Below, in pieces: positions 1 through 12,350 of a DNA stretch of 64,000 nucleotides. The stretch's first letter is position 1. Each line of letters begins with the position of its first letter. Made by a program: the position numbers and the translations under genes. Under the pieces are notes generated by a model. That model did no database searches. It worked only from the letters and a program-made list of their open reading frames with translations, and was not told where the DNA came from. This stretch comes from Diphasiastrum complanatum (taxonomy: Eukaryota; Streptophyta; Lycopodiopsida; Lycopodiales; Lycopodiaceae): positions 18,846,208 through 18,910,207 of the forward strand of contig CM055094.1 of the NCBI GenBank assembly GCA_029204225.1, written 5' to 3'.

Positions 1-930
1 TAGGGTGTCGATCTGCAAAACCAGTATTTTAACACGATACAGTTGTACTAGTTATAAATTTAATGATTTACGATAGACCACAGCCAGTTCTAACGTAGTT
101 TACTTCAATTGAGGAGCTAAAACAATAGTAGCTGAATTAGCTTAACCAATAGATCGAAACCATGTGACAATGAAGCAATTAAAGAGGATGATACTTCTGC
201 AGGTCGACTGGCATTTGGGTGAGCAGTCAATGAAGCAGGCTGAACGTCCAGGGCCGACAGTGCTGCGTCGTGGGCATTGCCAGGGGCATATCAAAACCTT
301 ATTCTTACAATTGCTGCTCACGCTCTTGGTATCCTTGCACCGTGCTGCATCTCTACCCTTAAACACAACTGGATCAGAATCATCCACTGCACCCACCAAT
401 TGCAGTACAGAAATAATAACCGTAGCTGCTATTTTCAAATATACTGACGCTCTTGCCATGATTCCTTCTAGCTCAAGGTCTAAACCGGTATATCAGCGGA
501 GCATGCTGAGGAAGATTTTAGCAAAAGATTACAGGAAAGCCAGGGTGGTGGTAGAGGTGTTATATATGAGTGGAGAGGAGGAGCAGACAAAAAAGACGAG
601 GAGAAGAGGGAAAATGAGAGGAGAAAGAATGACGGACGTCGTGAATGACGTGCGAACGTGAGTCGTTTTGTTTTTGTTGACCGTGAGGTTAGAGATGAGA
701 GATAATTCCTTAACTAATAAGCCCCAAGGTACATTCTCTCTTTTCCTATATGGCTATTTCTTTTCCAATATCCTAACTAAGCAACTTTTCTTGTCAAGCC
801 TTTTATTTTGATGGTCTCATTTACCCACATTTGGCAAAAAATCCAAACACCCAAGATATATATAAGCTTTCTATCAAAAACAAAAGTTATATTTTCAGAT
901 AAGATGAACTTCACCTCTCAATCATGCGTT

Positions 931-1060
931 GACTTGCATTAGTCAAATCCTAAAATGCACATGAATCAATCACAAGAGTAGAATCATGTTTTACCATGAC
1001 TTGCATTAGTCAAATCCTAAAATTTACATGAACCAATCAAAAGAGTAGAATCATGTTTTG
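931..1060. repeat. Tandem duplication, 67-bp period
   Basis: Two adjacent copies start with GACTTGCATTAGTCAAATCC at 931 and 998 and end with GAATCATGTTTT. They differ at a handful of positions. It looks like local slippage or a diverged tandem repeat with no coding content. Confidence 0.85.
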
Positions 1061-1087
1061 TGTATCATTGTTGACATTCTATTTAAA

Positions 1088-1109
1088 ACACACACACACA
1101 CACACACAC
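1088..1109. repeat. (CA)n microsatellite
   Basis: About eleven uninterrupted CA dinucleotides. Confidence 0.9.
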
Positions 1110-1879
1110 TTACGTTACTCTAGGGCACCCCAAGCTTAGCTGGTCAAGGGAGCAAAAACTATGACCAATGGCTTATTTAACATGCTGAGTAAAGCCTCAA
1201 TCAAAATTCTGAATATTCTATTATAATGTCTTGCTTGGGCCTAATGCCTTGCTTGATCAATGGTTTGCTCGGACATTATGGTCATATTTCTCTAATGTGG
1301 CTAGTTGTCCAGGCAAAGCGTCACAATCAATTAAGGCTTTACAACAAAGTGAAGGATACATGAACTTCATCTTCATGTTTAGAATGTCATATTTGTACCC
1401 AACACTACAACACTTTGAACAATTTGCATGGGAAATATTGAGGCTTTTGGTCGTAAATATATAGATTTCAAAATTGGGAAGTGTTAGTATCAACACCAAA
1501 ATTTGCTTAAAACTAAATGGTCGGTATAGACAACGGTCATCGACGATAATGACCCTCGACATAAGTAATGGTCACTGATAGTATAAACGTCAAAATTCTT
1601 ATATAAGTAATTGTCAACATAAACAACCCAAAATCTTTTGAAATGGGTCAAAATCCTAAAAAGAGTAACCATTTAGTAGTCACTGTAATTTTTGCTCAAT
1701 AACATATTTTTTCACATAAAAATTCTCGAGCTTCACAAGAAAACCAAGACAAAAATATGTATTTTGTTTGGAAACCTAGTACACAATTTCAAAAATAATT
1801 GAACTTTTCAATAAAACCCAAACAACTTGTAGACTACATTTAATGCTAGCTATACTAAATCCACAAAATTTAAAAACAT

Positions 1880-2460
1880 TAAAAATATTTTTAATATTGC
1901 TTTTTTACAATTTAAATTCCAAGGAGCTTTCACTAACTCCTCTCAAGTTAGTGTTTTATATGTTGTCAAGACTCCTTTTCAGCTAATAAAATTGATGACT
2001 CGCGTCTAATTCTTCATCAAAATCTACTAGTAGATTCTCATCTCATTCAACATCTCCTATTGGAATAAACATTTGCATTGTGGCTTTGCTCTATTGATGT
2101 TAAGTTGAAGATGATGGATATGCACTTAACCCAAGATGCTCTTGTAAAATTGATATTGTTGACTTTTGTAAGTGATTCGTCATTGTCAACTCAAAATTAA
2201 AAGCAAGCACATCCACATCTTGAAGATTTACATCATCAACTCTTGGCTAATTTTTTGCTAATACTTCCTTTTGCCCATTGGATCTAATTATGTCATTTGT
2301 AACTCATACCTTTCTAATAAAGCATTTGTCAAAGTGGTCTGCATCTAATGCACACATACAATTTTCATCATGTCATTGTTGTGAATGGAGCGGCCAAGCA
2401 CTTTAGCAATCCAAAATAGATGATTTTCATGTTTTTTTGAAGCTAAACGTGCAATGAGGA
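1880..2460 (-). pseudogene. Degraded coding repeat of unknown family, copy 1
   Basis: Read on the reverse strand, this stretch matches 33870-34260 (forward strand) at several points. Both copies encode a stretch with DVDVLA followed by NFELTMTNHL, then ISILQE- or YLFYKN-like residues. Both end in the same region around GAGGAGTTAGTGA followed by CCTTGGAATTT. Further upstream on this strand one frame reads KHENHLFWIAKVLGRSI, reminiscent of the BAH-like or 'WIAKV' segments often seen next to plant transposon proteins. Stops and frameshifts are frequent. The family was not recognised. The copy ends just before the CACTA terminus at 2470, so the CACTA element may have inserted beside or into it. 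Confidence 0.45.
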
Positions 2461-2469
2461 TCTCTATAT

Positions 2470-2965
2470 CACTACAACACCCGCCGTGATTTGCGACATG
2501 AATCGTGAGCTTAATTTTTTCTTAATTCGTCGCGGACATCGGAAAAACACGTCGCTATAAGGTCGTCGAAATTCGACGACTTTAAAACACGTCACAATCC
2601 GACAAGCACAACGTGCCAAATTTCGAAACCCAAAATGTCGATGATGGAAAGTCGTTCTGACGTGGACATCACAATGCGAGGTCCAAAGATGTCGCAAAAG
2701 ATCCCACGTGTACGTCACATTGCGACGTCTCAAAATCCTGTCAGATTTCGATGTCTGTAAATACGGAATGATGCTAAAATTTGACCGACAGATGTCCAAC
2801 GCCCATCCGACGTCCATCCGACGTATACCTGGATGTCAGAATCCGACATCCCAGATAGTTGTCAGAATCCGACGTATGTTAACAAAATGATCAAAAAAAG
2901 GTCCGACGTTTATCTGACGTCTATCCGACGCGTTTGGACGTCGGATTCCAACGTCCCAAATTAGG
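2470..2965 (+). repeat. CACTA terminal and subterminal repeat array
   Basis: Starts with CACTACAACA, then many copies of CCGACGT, TCCGACG, CGTCGG and TCTGACG in both orientations. The densest run is 2795-2965. In known CACTA elements such short subterminal repeats are the binding sites of the second element-encoded protein. The array ends just before the reverse-strand gene region. Confidence 0.8.
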
Positions 2966-3512
2966 TAAAAAAAAAAGTAAAAAATGCGTAAAAAACAGCG
3001 CACGCATTTTTATCAGGCTGTTCTTGCAGTTGAGTTCTTGGAGAAGCGATGTTCGTGAAATGTTTTTTAAACAATATTTTTGAGTTTCATTCAACATTTG
3101 GATCAAACAACAAACTAAGCATGAGATACTTTTCATTCTTAAATTACTTTTCATTTTATATTTTATTGCATTACTTTATGTCCATTATGAATGACAATAC
3201 TTTATTGCATTGCTTTATGCACGTCATAAATTTCATTAAGATTTCTATATATGATATTGATTGTTGTTTTGAAATCCGACATTGCACATGGTTTTAAATC
3301 CTTAGTTGGTTATTACTTCAATCCACATCTCGAAATTCGACATTGCAATTTTTGAAAAAAGGACATTGCACATATAAAAGCAATGACAATATAGCACGAT
3401 CATTTGCAATAATAATATTTTCATAATATCAATCAATGTATTACAAAATTGGTACTTTAATGTCGCATGAGTCTTTCTAGATCTAACATCAACTAAAATT
3501 CATAAACCTAAT

Positions 3513-4502
3513 CTACTCGTCGTCGTCGTGACGTCCAGTCTGCATGAACACAAGCAAACAAACTACATTAATATTTAATGCTTGATCGTGTTAAATTAAA
3601 TAAAATTGACGTCAGAATACAACCCACATTAGTATGAATACAAAAACTAGTACTTACATTTGGAGGATGACCCTCGCTCTTTAGCTTGTCAACTAATGCA
3701 TCGTACAATTCCCTGTAGGCAAATTTGTATTCCTCCTTAGTTGGCAGACATCCATAGTCTACCAACTATCCATGTATTCAATTTAAGTTGAAATTAATTT
3801 AGGGCTACGTTGAAGCAGCTAGTCATAATGCATATTAAAAAATAAAAGCATATGAAATCAAAGATAAACTATAAGAATAGTGTAAGTTCACTTACCATGC
3901 TTGTTTGCAATCCCGCCTTTCCACTCGAGCCCAACCTAGAATTGCCTATCCCATGCATTTTAGTGGCCGCAGCATCTTTCTGAATCTTGTATTTATCTGG
4001 TGTTCGTTCATCCGCTTTTACACAGTTCCAATCATTTCTTGAACACTAGGAGGGATTGCCCGTTCCTATAAGCTCATCGTGCCATATCACGACGATGCCT
4101 AATCCATAAGCTCATATGCGTATGAATTTCCTTCTCCTCGAATTTCTCTTCTTGTTGGAATTCGTCACGAAGGGTACCAATAACCTGTCGTTTATCGGTG
4201 GCAGGTTGTTCGGACCATTTACTAAATAATCTATCGACAAAATGGCATTGGCATAAAGAATAGAGTCGGTCCAAAACCACCCTCCCTTTTCTATTGCCGA
4301 TTATATTACCTTGAGGATCCATGTCATAATAAGGATTTGTGGATGACTCTTCGGTGGGGGCGGGAGCCAAGGCCGCTTGTGAGAAACCACCCTCATCTCG
4401 GCTAAACATACTTTTCAGTTGTGTTTTTTGCTCAAGAATTAATGATTCATATAAATTTTTAACATAGTCTCCCGAGCTTTCACAACTGCCTGACCCCGAC
4501 AT
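3513..4502 (-). pseudogene. Second CACTA gene (TNP1/TNPA-position protein), reverse strand
   Basis: The reverse-strand ATG at 4502-4500 opens a hydrophilic protein beginning MSGSGSCESSG. The reading continues through a W..R/K-rich segment to about 4090, where the frame shifts and an in-frame TAG follows. It resumes with NDWNCVKADERTPDKYKIQK and continues to a clean GT donor at 3895-3894. Two further exons join in phase: 3765-3658 (LVDYGCLPTKEEYKFAYREL) and 3539-3513, ending in TGRHDDDE and a stop. The position in a CACTA element and the charged helical character suggest the accessory DNA-binding protein. No named domain is certain. It lies divergently from the transposase, about 470 bp away. 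The frameshift and the stop make it a likely pseudogene. Confidence 0.5.
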
Positions 4503-4974
4503 GATTACTACATTCATAAACATACAATACATTACAATAAACCCTAATATATTGAAATGAAGTAGAAAAGAAAATCGATTACAGAACTTTAATGCATATT
4601 GGAGTGAGACGTTCATACCTATGTTAAGAAAAGAAGAGAGATATGCATGTAGAGCTTGAGCCTGCACCAAGATGCAAAAGAATCATATAGACGAAAATGT
4701 ATAAGAATAGTACTATCAAAAAATTAAAACATTAGAATCATACAATAATTTTATGCTATTTGTGTTTTGTACTTGTGCATATATGCAGTTTATCACAACG
4801 AGATGAATTACATTCAGATCAGTCTAGCGATGAAGACACTACTCAAGTTAACAGGGTAAGTAATAAACATGCATGTTTTCTTGTTCATAAAAACTTTGTT
4901 ATTATAAGTTAAAATATTGTACTAAAGTGACATGTACTTGATTTTTGTTTCTCGTAGAAAACTTATTTCTAAAA

Positions 4975-7900
4975 TGAAATATGGTGCACATGCGTCAAGT
5001 GTGATGGGCAAAAGATGCGTGAAAGACACATTGTTGAAAATCATTTGTGGAAGTTTGGACGAAAAGAAGAAGGTCAACCATCGAATTCGAAAGACGTTGA
5101 GGTTTGTTAAGTTTATATGATTGTTTTTATTATAATCTTCGTCAATCTATATATGTCACTTATGGAATTTGTTTCATGTGTGTAGCCAATACATCGAATG
5201 CCATTCCACGGAGTTGATCCATCCGTGTCTAGTTACAATCAACGTCAAGTTTTGATAGACATGAGAAAACAAAGAATGAAACAAACTGAAGAGGCAAACA
5301 CAATTGGAAAAAAGAGTAATCAACTTGATTCTAGTGATTATGATGATGAGGTGCAACACGATGAAACAATGTGCAATATGTTTGAATCTTTGAAACAAAC
5401 GAGAATGACGATATGCATGCATCTTCCAATGAATACGGAGGTCAAGAACAATTTGAGATGGATGAAGACAAGACTCTACTGCGCAAGGAGACAAACACTC
5501 CTCTATATCCTGGAGCATCCATTTCGAGACTAGCGACGTCAATTCTTATTCTAAACCTTCAAGCAACATACAAATGGAGTGATCGTAGCGTGACATCTTT
5601 ATTCGGGTACTTAATGCATAACACAACTATTATACTTTATAGCGTATTTACATTAAGTTACTTTTTTTTCTTCTCTAACAACTCATATTGCTCTTTTTTT
5701 AGGTTGTTGCATCGAATACTTTCGAAAGAAAATGTGATACCTAAAACACGAAAAGAAGCACGAAAGATGATGACCGTGCTTGGAATGGATTATGACACAA
5801 TATATAGACCATGTTCTATATAGAGGTGAGCATTCAAAAAAGCTTCAATGTCCAATGTGTAACGCTTCACATTTTCGAGATGACGTACAAGGGGATAAAG
5901 TGCCACGAAAAGAGTTACGACATTTTCCAATTATCCCACGATTGCAACGTTTATTTCAATGTAAATCTTTCTCACAACTAATAGATTGGCATGTCAAAAA
6001 TCGATCTACGGATGATGTGATGCGAGTATCAAGTGATTCATCTACATGGAAACATATTGAGGACCAATGGCCCGAGTTTAAAAAGAACCTCGTAATTTGA
6101 GATTTGGCCTTGCTATGGATGGCCTAAATCCTTTTAGCATTCAAGCATTAACTTGGTCCACATGGCCAGTTGTGCTCGTTAATTATAACATACCTCCATG
6201 GTTGAGTATTAAAACAGGACACTTGTTATTGGCTTTATTGATTCCAGGAAAGTACAAGGCCAAGAACATGGATGTGTATCTTGCACCTTTGGTCGATGAA
6301 TTGTGCATTCTTTGGAATGGTATTCACGCTTATGACATCTCGAGACCTTTACAACAACGAAACTTCATTGTCCGTGGAATTCTAATGTGGACGATGCATA
6401 ACTACCCCAGTTTAAGCGAATGTTCAGGTATCTATATAATGAATCTAATCCGTTTTAGGGTTTAACGTTTGAGTATATTTAACTAAGCTTATGTTTAATT
6501 TGGTTTATGAAATATGCAGGTTTAACCACATCGGGGTAACAATGCATGTTATGTTTGTGGATGACTTTTAAAGGGTCGACATAGCACAAATATGTTAAAA
6601 AAAGTGGTGTACAAAAATCATCGCAAATACTTGCCACCTGAACTCCTTTTCGAAGGTTGAATAGGCAATTTTTTGGAGGGCGAGGAGATAATCCTCTAAC
6701 TACACCACTACCCCCACGCATGGGAGTAGCGGAATGGCATGGTGAATGGCTTAAACATCACGACGTTAATTCTTCATGGAATGAATCCATTGATGGTATG
6801 AAACGGTTGTCTATTTTTCATAAATTACCCTATTGGATCCTTATGGAACCACATCATTGGCATAAAAGACAACTCCGTAGTTCGTAAAGATGTACAAGCG
6901 GCCGATGTGAAAAGACCCTATTGGATTCAATACACCGAAGGTGGAGATGAGATTCTACCTAGCGTGTTGTGGATTCTTACAAAAGAGCAACTCTCATATG
7001 CTAAACACGTCATAAAACAAATGAGAACTCCAACAGGCTATGCACATTCTTTATGCAAGTCATTTAACAAGATGGTGAATTAAGTGGATTGAAATCACAT
7101 GATTGGCATAAGATGTTGCAATTCACACTTCCACTTTCTATTCGAGGTCTTTTCAAAGATGACGACGTACGAAATACGCTTTACAATTTGTCATCGATGA
7201 TTAGATTTGTATATTTTTTTAAGCACTTTATAAATATGTGTTATTTCAATTTTTTTATGTGTTAAACAAGCTAATGTACTATCAATATTATAGGTGGATT
7301 TCCTCAAAAGAAATAAAAAGTAGTGAATTGGATTCCATGAAAATCCAAATGATCGAAATGGTATGTTTGTTGGAAAGAGATTTTTCAACTTCCTTAATGG
7401 ATATACAAGTTCATCTTCTAGTGCATTTGGTCGAAGAAGTATCAATTGCAGGACCTGTGCACACGAGATGGATGTTCTACCTTGAGCACTTTATGAAAGT
7501 TTTGAAGGGCTTTGTGAGAAAAGACAAGGTCAGAAGGTAGCATTGCAGAAAGTTGGCTTGTACAGGAATCTTTGTTTTATATCACCGAAATAATCTCACA
7601 ATTACATCCTGCAAGTCCAAAAATGTGGTGTGAAGAAGAAGATGAACGTGTTAAGGGTGAAGTACCACAAGGAAATGGTGTGCAAAAAAGACTTTCACCT
7701 CAATTAGAAGAGAAAATTGACACATTCATATTATATAATTGTGGACAAATGGAAAAGTGGATTTCAAGGTATGAAGAAGCAAAAAAACAAAGAAACATAA
7801 CATTGAAACGAAGAAGAAATATCAATCAAAGAAGAAGACCGTGTTGAGAGAGTTGACAACAAGCAAAGTACATATGATTGTGGTATAACGGCCAACTTTC

Positions 7901-8673
7901 AACAAGAGTGTCGTTCTAGTGCGAGGGACCCTAATGTCATTTTGGGCGAACTAGACTATGTCGGCACATTGCAACATATTTATGAAGTCAATTACGAGGC
8001 TAACGGCAAATACTTTATTTTTGATGTAAAATGGTATAAGGTCATATATCGTGGAAGTGATAACTCAAAGTTTTTTGAAATCAACTCAACAAAATGTATA
8101 TCGATGGACTCTCATGACACTTTAGTATTGCCACAACATTGCGAACAAGTGAGACTCTAAAATTTCAATGTCATTAATATTCGCAATCAAATTATTTATG
8201 TATCAATCTTATAAGTCTAACTTAATTTTTTTAAATTCTTTGGCAGATTATATTCCATCCAGATCGAATAGACCCAAGATGGTGGTGTGTGATCCAACTT
8301 AATGCAAGAAAACGACGCGTGTTTGAAGAAAAACCTTACTGTTGAATTGGATACACACAACGAATCACCACCCAATTTTGGCGATGTTTTGGAAAACCTG
8401 AACCACTCATCCAAACTCCAAATGATATCAAAATGATGGGAGAAGAAGGTACAAGAGATTCCTACGATTGTACAAGACCAAATTGGGGGTAATTTGAAGC
8501 CCCCACGTTTGGATGAGATAGAATTAGAAGAAGATGGGATTGAATATGAGGGTAGCTCACATCATCAAAGAGACACAATTGGAAATTTACGATTATACCT
8601 AGACCTATATTCAGATGAGTGTCAAGACTTGTGTGATGACGAAAATGATATAAATGATGAGAATGATCTATGA
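4975..8673 (+). pseudogene. TNP2-like CACTA transposase (Transposase_21, DUF4218, DUF4216), degraded
   Basis: An N-terminal piece (4980-5108) has WCTCVKCDG, a zinc-ribbon-like motif, and ends at a GT donor; the next exon starts at about 5187. An intron at about 5608-5702 separates YKWSDRSVTSLFG from the LLHRILSKENVIPKTRKEA segment. The Transposase_21 core follows at 5780-6460: LQCPMCNASHFRDD, FPIIPRLQRLF, FGLAMDGLNPF, NYNIPPWLSIK and DVYLAPLVDELCILW. A further intron starts at about 6428. A DUF4218-like part (7090-7845) contains SHDWHKMLQFTLPLSIRGL, then GPVHTRW and FMKVLKGFVRKDK. A DUF4216-like part (7942-8330) contains YVGTLQHIYEVNY and PRWWCVIQ. The acidic tail ends at 8673. A stop just before the first motif, frame changes at about 6095, 6520 and 7080, and a missing start show that it is inactive. 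Confidence 0.85.
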
Positions 8674-9019
8674 TTATCTATCATTTTTTTTATATGCATC
8701 ACAATACTTTTTATGTATACTTTTATAGATAGAGTTGATTGTGATTATTATAATACCCGAACCTTGCGGTTATGTCCTATTTCAGAATGTCACCACATAT
8801 TCCCTCCCTGCGGTGTGTAGGTTTTCCATGCAAGTTGGAAAGATTAGAACCTCGCCTTTAACAGGAGAAAAGTAAGGGCTACACACCTTCCTAGGATTGG
8901 GAATTTTTATTATCTACATTTGAAATAAGTTTGAGACATCCTGAGCTCACTATATGATGTGAGAGACGTAACTACTAAGTTACATCTTCAAAGGAAATTC
9001 TTCAGAATCAAATGTCAAA
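8674..9019. other. Junction sequence, nothing recognised
   Basis: Between the CACTA gene and Copia remnant A. No coding motif and no CACTA 3' terminus were seen. The stretch around 8805-8890 contains two partial copies of a GTGTGTAG / CTACACAC motif pair, about 80 bp apart and in opposite orientation. Confidence 0.4.
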
Positions 9020-10217
9020 TGGTGATTATCTTTAGAGTCACATTAACCAGTTTAAGAATCTTTTGCAACAGATGGCCGCTGTCGGATCAGTCATAGACGA
9101 TCAAGACGCAATTATGACATTGCTTTCAAGCCTACCCTCTACATATGAGAATTGGGTGATGATCATCACGACACACTCAGATTTAACTCTTACCAGAGTT
9201 ATCACTATGTCGCTACATGAATATAATCGAAGAAGTCAAGACACTTCGTCTACCTCTTCGTCTCATGTTCTATGTGTCAACAAGGGCTCGAAACGACAGA
9301 AGAAGAAAACTTCAAGCAATCTACATCGAATCAAAAATAGACTCAAAGTCAACAACAATCATCAAATTTACATTCGTCGAAGAAGAAGATGTTTTGCAGG
9401 TATTGCAAATGCAATAACTATGAGATCCAAGATTGCCGAATTCTCAAAGCGAAGAATGCAGCCAAACAACCTGATCAACAAGCAAATACAGTTACAGCAT
9501 CTCCTCAAGTCGAAATGGACAAAGGTGCTTTTATGGTCAAAGACAAATAGGCGAATTTGGATGATTCATGGTTTCTGGATTCCGGAGCTACTCAACATAT
9601 GACCAATCATCGTGAGATTTTGAACATGAATTGTCCCACCACTGTGTGTGGGTATTGCAAGAAACATGGCCACCTGGAAGAATGTGCATGTTATCACATG
9701 TGACACTTCCGAAGTCTTTCTGGGCTGAAGCTGTTTGAACAGCAACCTATATTCAGAACATATGTCCTACTAAAGGTCTCTTAGACAAAATACCATTCGA
9801 AGTTTGGACAAGTACCAAACCTTCTTTATCAAACTTACGAGTTTTTGGATGTACTGCTTATGCGTAGATTCCTCACGATCTCAGGAAGAAGCTTGACTTC
9901 CAGAGTATCAAATGTATTTTCATCAGCTACACTACTTCAGATCAAACCTATGAGTTGTTCGATCCCATCGAGTCAAAGATATCTTGCCAATAATCCCATA
10001 TTTCATGCAAGAAGCAAGCACATAGAAGTGGCACACCATTTTGTGAGAGAAAAGCTTATTGGAGGAGAAATCTATTTGGAGCATGTCAACTCGTCCTCTT
10101 TTATTGCCGATCTACTCACCAAGCCTTTGAGCAAAAGTGCTTTCATCAAGCATAGATCTAATCTTGGAGTTATATCAAGATCAATGTTCAAATCTTCATA
10201 GATAATTTTTTAGGAGG
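9020..10217 (+). pseudogene. Copia remnant A: gag, protease, integrase tail and RNase H tail
   Basis: A scrambled, internally deleted Copia polyprotein. The gag (UBN2-type) end spans 9030-9290 (LLSSLPSTYENWV, TMSLHEYNRR). A zinc-knuckle region CRYCK...CRILK lies near 9390-9440. A protease start, WFLDSGATQHMTNH, lies near 9565-9610. It then jumps to the integrase C-terminal part (PKSFWAEAV, LRVFGCTAYA) at 9700-9870. A second jump leads to the RNase H C-terminus at 9985-10200 (NPIFHARSKHIEVAHHFVRE, IADLLTKPLS). Reverse transcriptase is entirely missing. Several stops and shifts show it is long dead. A polypurine tract and LTR start follow. Confidence 0.85.
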
Positions 10218-10960
10218 AGTGTGAAGAATTGAAAAAGATTATCTATGTTAGATATAGGGGTCTTATGTTTTTTACATCAAGCATCTAGGTGTAGGATGTT
10301 GATAGGAATAAATTTGGCATAGATGGCAAATTATGCATTTCCACTTGTAATGCCACTATTGAGCCAAAATAGAGTAAGAGGCTAAACACTTGCTAATTAG
10401 AGTGTAGACAAGTGTAAAAGTTTTTGTTTGATGAATTCCAAGAGGTCCAATAGGATATAGAGGTGGAACCTTGTGAGGTCCAATAGGAAATTGAGGTGTG
10501 CTTGAATATAGTCCAATAGAATTAAGAGGTGCATAGATCAATGATCCAATAGGATCAAGAGGTGACAAAATGTGGTCCAATCATAGTTAAGCATAGTGGT
10601 AGCTCGTGGACCTACTAGTATCATTGTACTCCTCATTTTGAAATCAATTGATTTGGTGATTTCATGGATTTTGTGAGTTATTGGATTTCTAGCTTTCTCT
10701 CTCTACCCGAGAGCTCTTGATGCATTTTCTCTCTCTACCCGAGGAGAGTAGCTTGTTTTTACTTAGATTATTTTTTGAATACTTCCCACACGTGTGAGTG
10801 AGAGTTGGAAGTGATTGAATTTATGTAGTAGTGTGTTTTTGCCATAGGATTCAAGATTGATCTTGAATCTCAATCTAGTCTTGATCTTGGTGCATCTACA
10901 CACCTTAGGAGATCACAAGTACATGTAGTGGATAGTCCACACGTGTGAAAATCAACACAA
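10212..10960 (+). repeat. Polypurine tract and presumed 3' LTR of Copia remnant A
   Basis: AGGAGGAG (10212-10219) matches the polypurine tract of Copia B and is followed by TGTGAAGAATTG, a standard LTR start at 10220. The right LTR edge could not be fixed because no second LTR copy is in the window; the Ty3-like gag begins at about 10970. Inside is a 32-34-bp degenerate tandem repeat (10445-10585). Confidence 0.5.
10445..10585. repeat. Degenerate minisatellite, about 32-34 bp period
   Basis: Five units begin with GTCCAATAGG or a near variant (about 10445, 10479, 10511, 10543, 10575). Most are followed by an AGAGGTG or GAGGTG motif. It may act as an enhancer-like repeat inside the LTR. Confidence 0.7.
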
Positions 10961-10969
10961 GCAACCCCA

Positions 10970-11654
10970 ATGTATCAAACCAATAAAAACCCAACATTTG
11001 ATCTATCAAACCCATCCAATGTGGCACAAGCTCTTGAACTTTCATACCAACAAATTCAAGCCACTAATAAGCAGCTTCTTGAAACTAATCAAAGAGACCA
11101 AGACTTAGAGTCTAGGTCAGCCAATCAAAAGAAGCATGTAGTTCCACCTCCCGTAAAAGTGTTTAAGGGGGAGAAAAAAGATAGGAACTTACAAGTGGTA
11201 AGTTCTTGGCTAAATGTTTGGAACAAATACTTTGCCATGGCCCAATTCCCTGAATCTAAAAAGTTATCCACTGTCACCATGTTCCTTGAAAGAAGAGCTT
11301 TAGTTTGGTGGGATGACTTAGTTGCAAAGGGCAATCAACCTTGTACATGAACGATTTTTGCAAGCTTTTTAGGGATTATTTTCTACCACTTTTAGATGAC
11401 TATGAACACTTCCAAAATTTGAGTCATCTAACCATGAATAAAGGTTTGAAACAATTTATTCAAGATTTTCATGAGTACCTAAATCCACTTTATAGTGACA
11501 TTTTGCCTAAGGTACAAATGTTAATGTTCATTGATGAGTTACCAAAAGATTATGAAGTGGATGTTCGTAGGAACCATCCAAAAATCCTAGAAGATGCTAT
11601 TAGGGCTACAAAATACTTTGATGACACACCTAAGCCACCTAGGGGCCAACAACC
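10970..11654 (+). pseudogene. Ty3-like gag, 5' part (interrupted by Copia B)
   Basis: The ATG at 10970 opens a gag-like protein with a Gln/Asn-rich N-terminus, then PPPVKVFKGEKKDRN and a Retrotrans_gag-like core (SWLNVWNKYFAMAQFPES, ALVWWDDLVAKG). A one-base shift at about 11341 moves the reading to the next frame (DFCKLFRDYFLP, TMNKGLKQFIQDFHEYL). It then reads to PPRGQQP, where Copia B is inserted. CAACC (11650-11654) is the left target-site copy. The gag resumes at 17728. The element was already old or decayed afterwards, as both halves carry stops. Confidence 0.75.
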
Positions 11655-12337
11655 TGTTAAAAATTCACAGTTCTAGCTTGACTAGTTTTGGTCATATGAC
11701 TTGTAAATAGTTAGATGGTCATGATGTGGCTTGTCACACGTGCCAAATAGCATAGGATTCCATTCATAAGGATGTTCTCAAGTAGACCTAAGTGTTAGAA
11801 CCTTTGGAATGAGTCCAAATTATGCTTAGATACAAGGGAGAAAAAATAGGAGCTATTTTTGGTAATTTTTGCATTGTTGAGGGATCTCCAAGATTCCAAC
11901 CCTAACTTGGTAGGGATGAAAGATCCACCAAAATTAGCATTATAGATAAGTTTAGGGCTACTCATACCTACCCAAAACCGTGATGGATCATGTATATATG
12001 GGTGATGATATCTCACCAAAATCAATCGAGCAATTTCATGTTTTTTCTCTCATAATGGTGCAATTGCTCTCTATGTTCATAATTGTTTGAGTACTTGTGA
12101 TTACTGATGATTATAGGATTGAATGTAGGGTCTGGTGTACAGTACTCAGACTGTGGGAGGCCGTACTTTCACACGTGTGAAGCCTTCTTCAAGGATTTGG
12201 GCCATTTAGTGAGGTTCAAGCATAGATTTTTGATGGATTTTGATGGTTCAACTTGTGCTAATCTTATGAAATCATAATCTATTGTTTCCCTCATCATTTC
12301 AAGTGTTTTAGGATCCTTATTTTCTGTAATTTTTACA
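11655..12337 (+). repeat. 5' LTR of Copia B
   Basis: Begins TGTTAAAAATTCACA and ends TTTTTACA immediately before the primer-binding site. 683 bp, nearly identical to 17041-17722. It contains a palindromic CACACGTGTG box near 12170, which may be a regulatory element. Confidence 0.95.
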
Positions 12338-12350
12338 TGGTATCAGAGCC
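12338..12350 (+). promoter_or_regulatory. Primer-binding site (initiator Met-tRNA)
   Basis: TGGTATCAGAGCC directly abuts the LTR end. It is complementary to the 3' end of plant initiator methionine tRNA, the usual primer of plant Copia elements. Confidence 0.9.

Larger units (their letters stand above)
1..1879. other. AT-rich stretch, no gene recognised
   Basis: No protein family is recognisable in any frame. A 165-codon open frame at 164-661 has no familiar motif and unremarkable composition. The stretch holds a 67-bp tandem duplication (931-1060) and a short CA microsatellite, listed separately. It is probably intergenic or very old repeat DNA. Confidence 0.5.
2470..8673 (+). mobile_element. 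CACTA (En/Spm) DNA transposon, degraded, 3' end not found
   Basis: The left end at 2470 reads CACTACAACACCCG, the classic CACTA terminal motif. It is followed by about 490 bp rich in TCCGACGT/ACGTCGGA repeats, typical of the subterminal arrays bound by TNPA-type proteins. Inside are a reverse-strand second gene (3513-4502) and a forward-strand TNP2-type transposase (4975-8673). The matching right terminus (a TGTTGTAGTG-like end) was not found between 8673 and 9060, so the 3' end is probably deleted. Stops in several exons indicate an inactive copy. Confidence 0.85.

Noticed and set aside
164-661. 165-codon forward open frame
   Set aside because: No motif, no recognisable domain and no supporting context; length is within chance for this window.
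8674-9060. Right terminus of the CACTA element
   Set aside because: No TGTTGTAGTG-like end preceded by a CCGACGT array could be found here.
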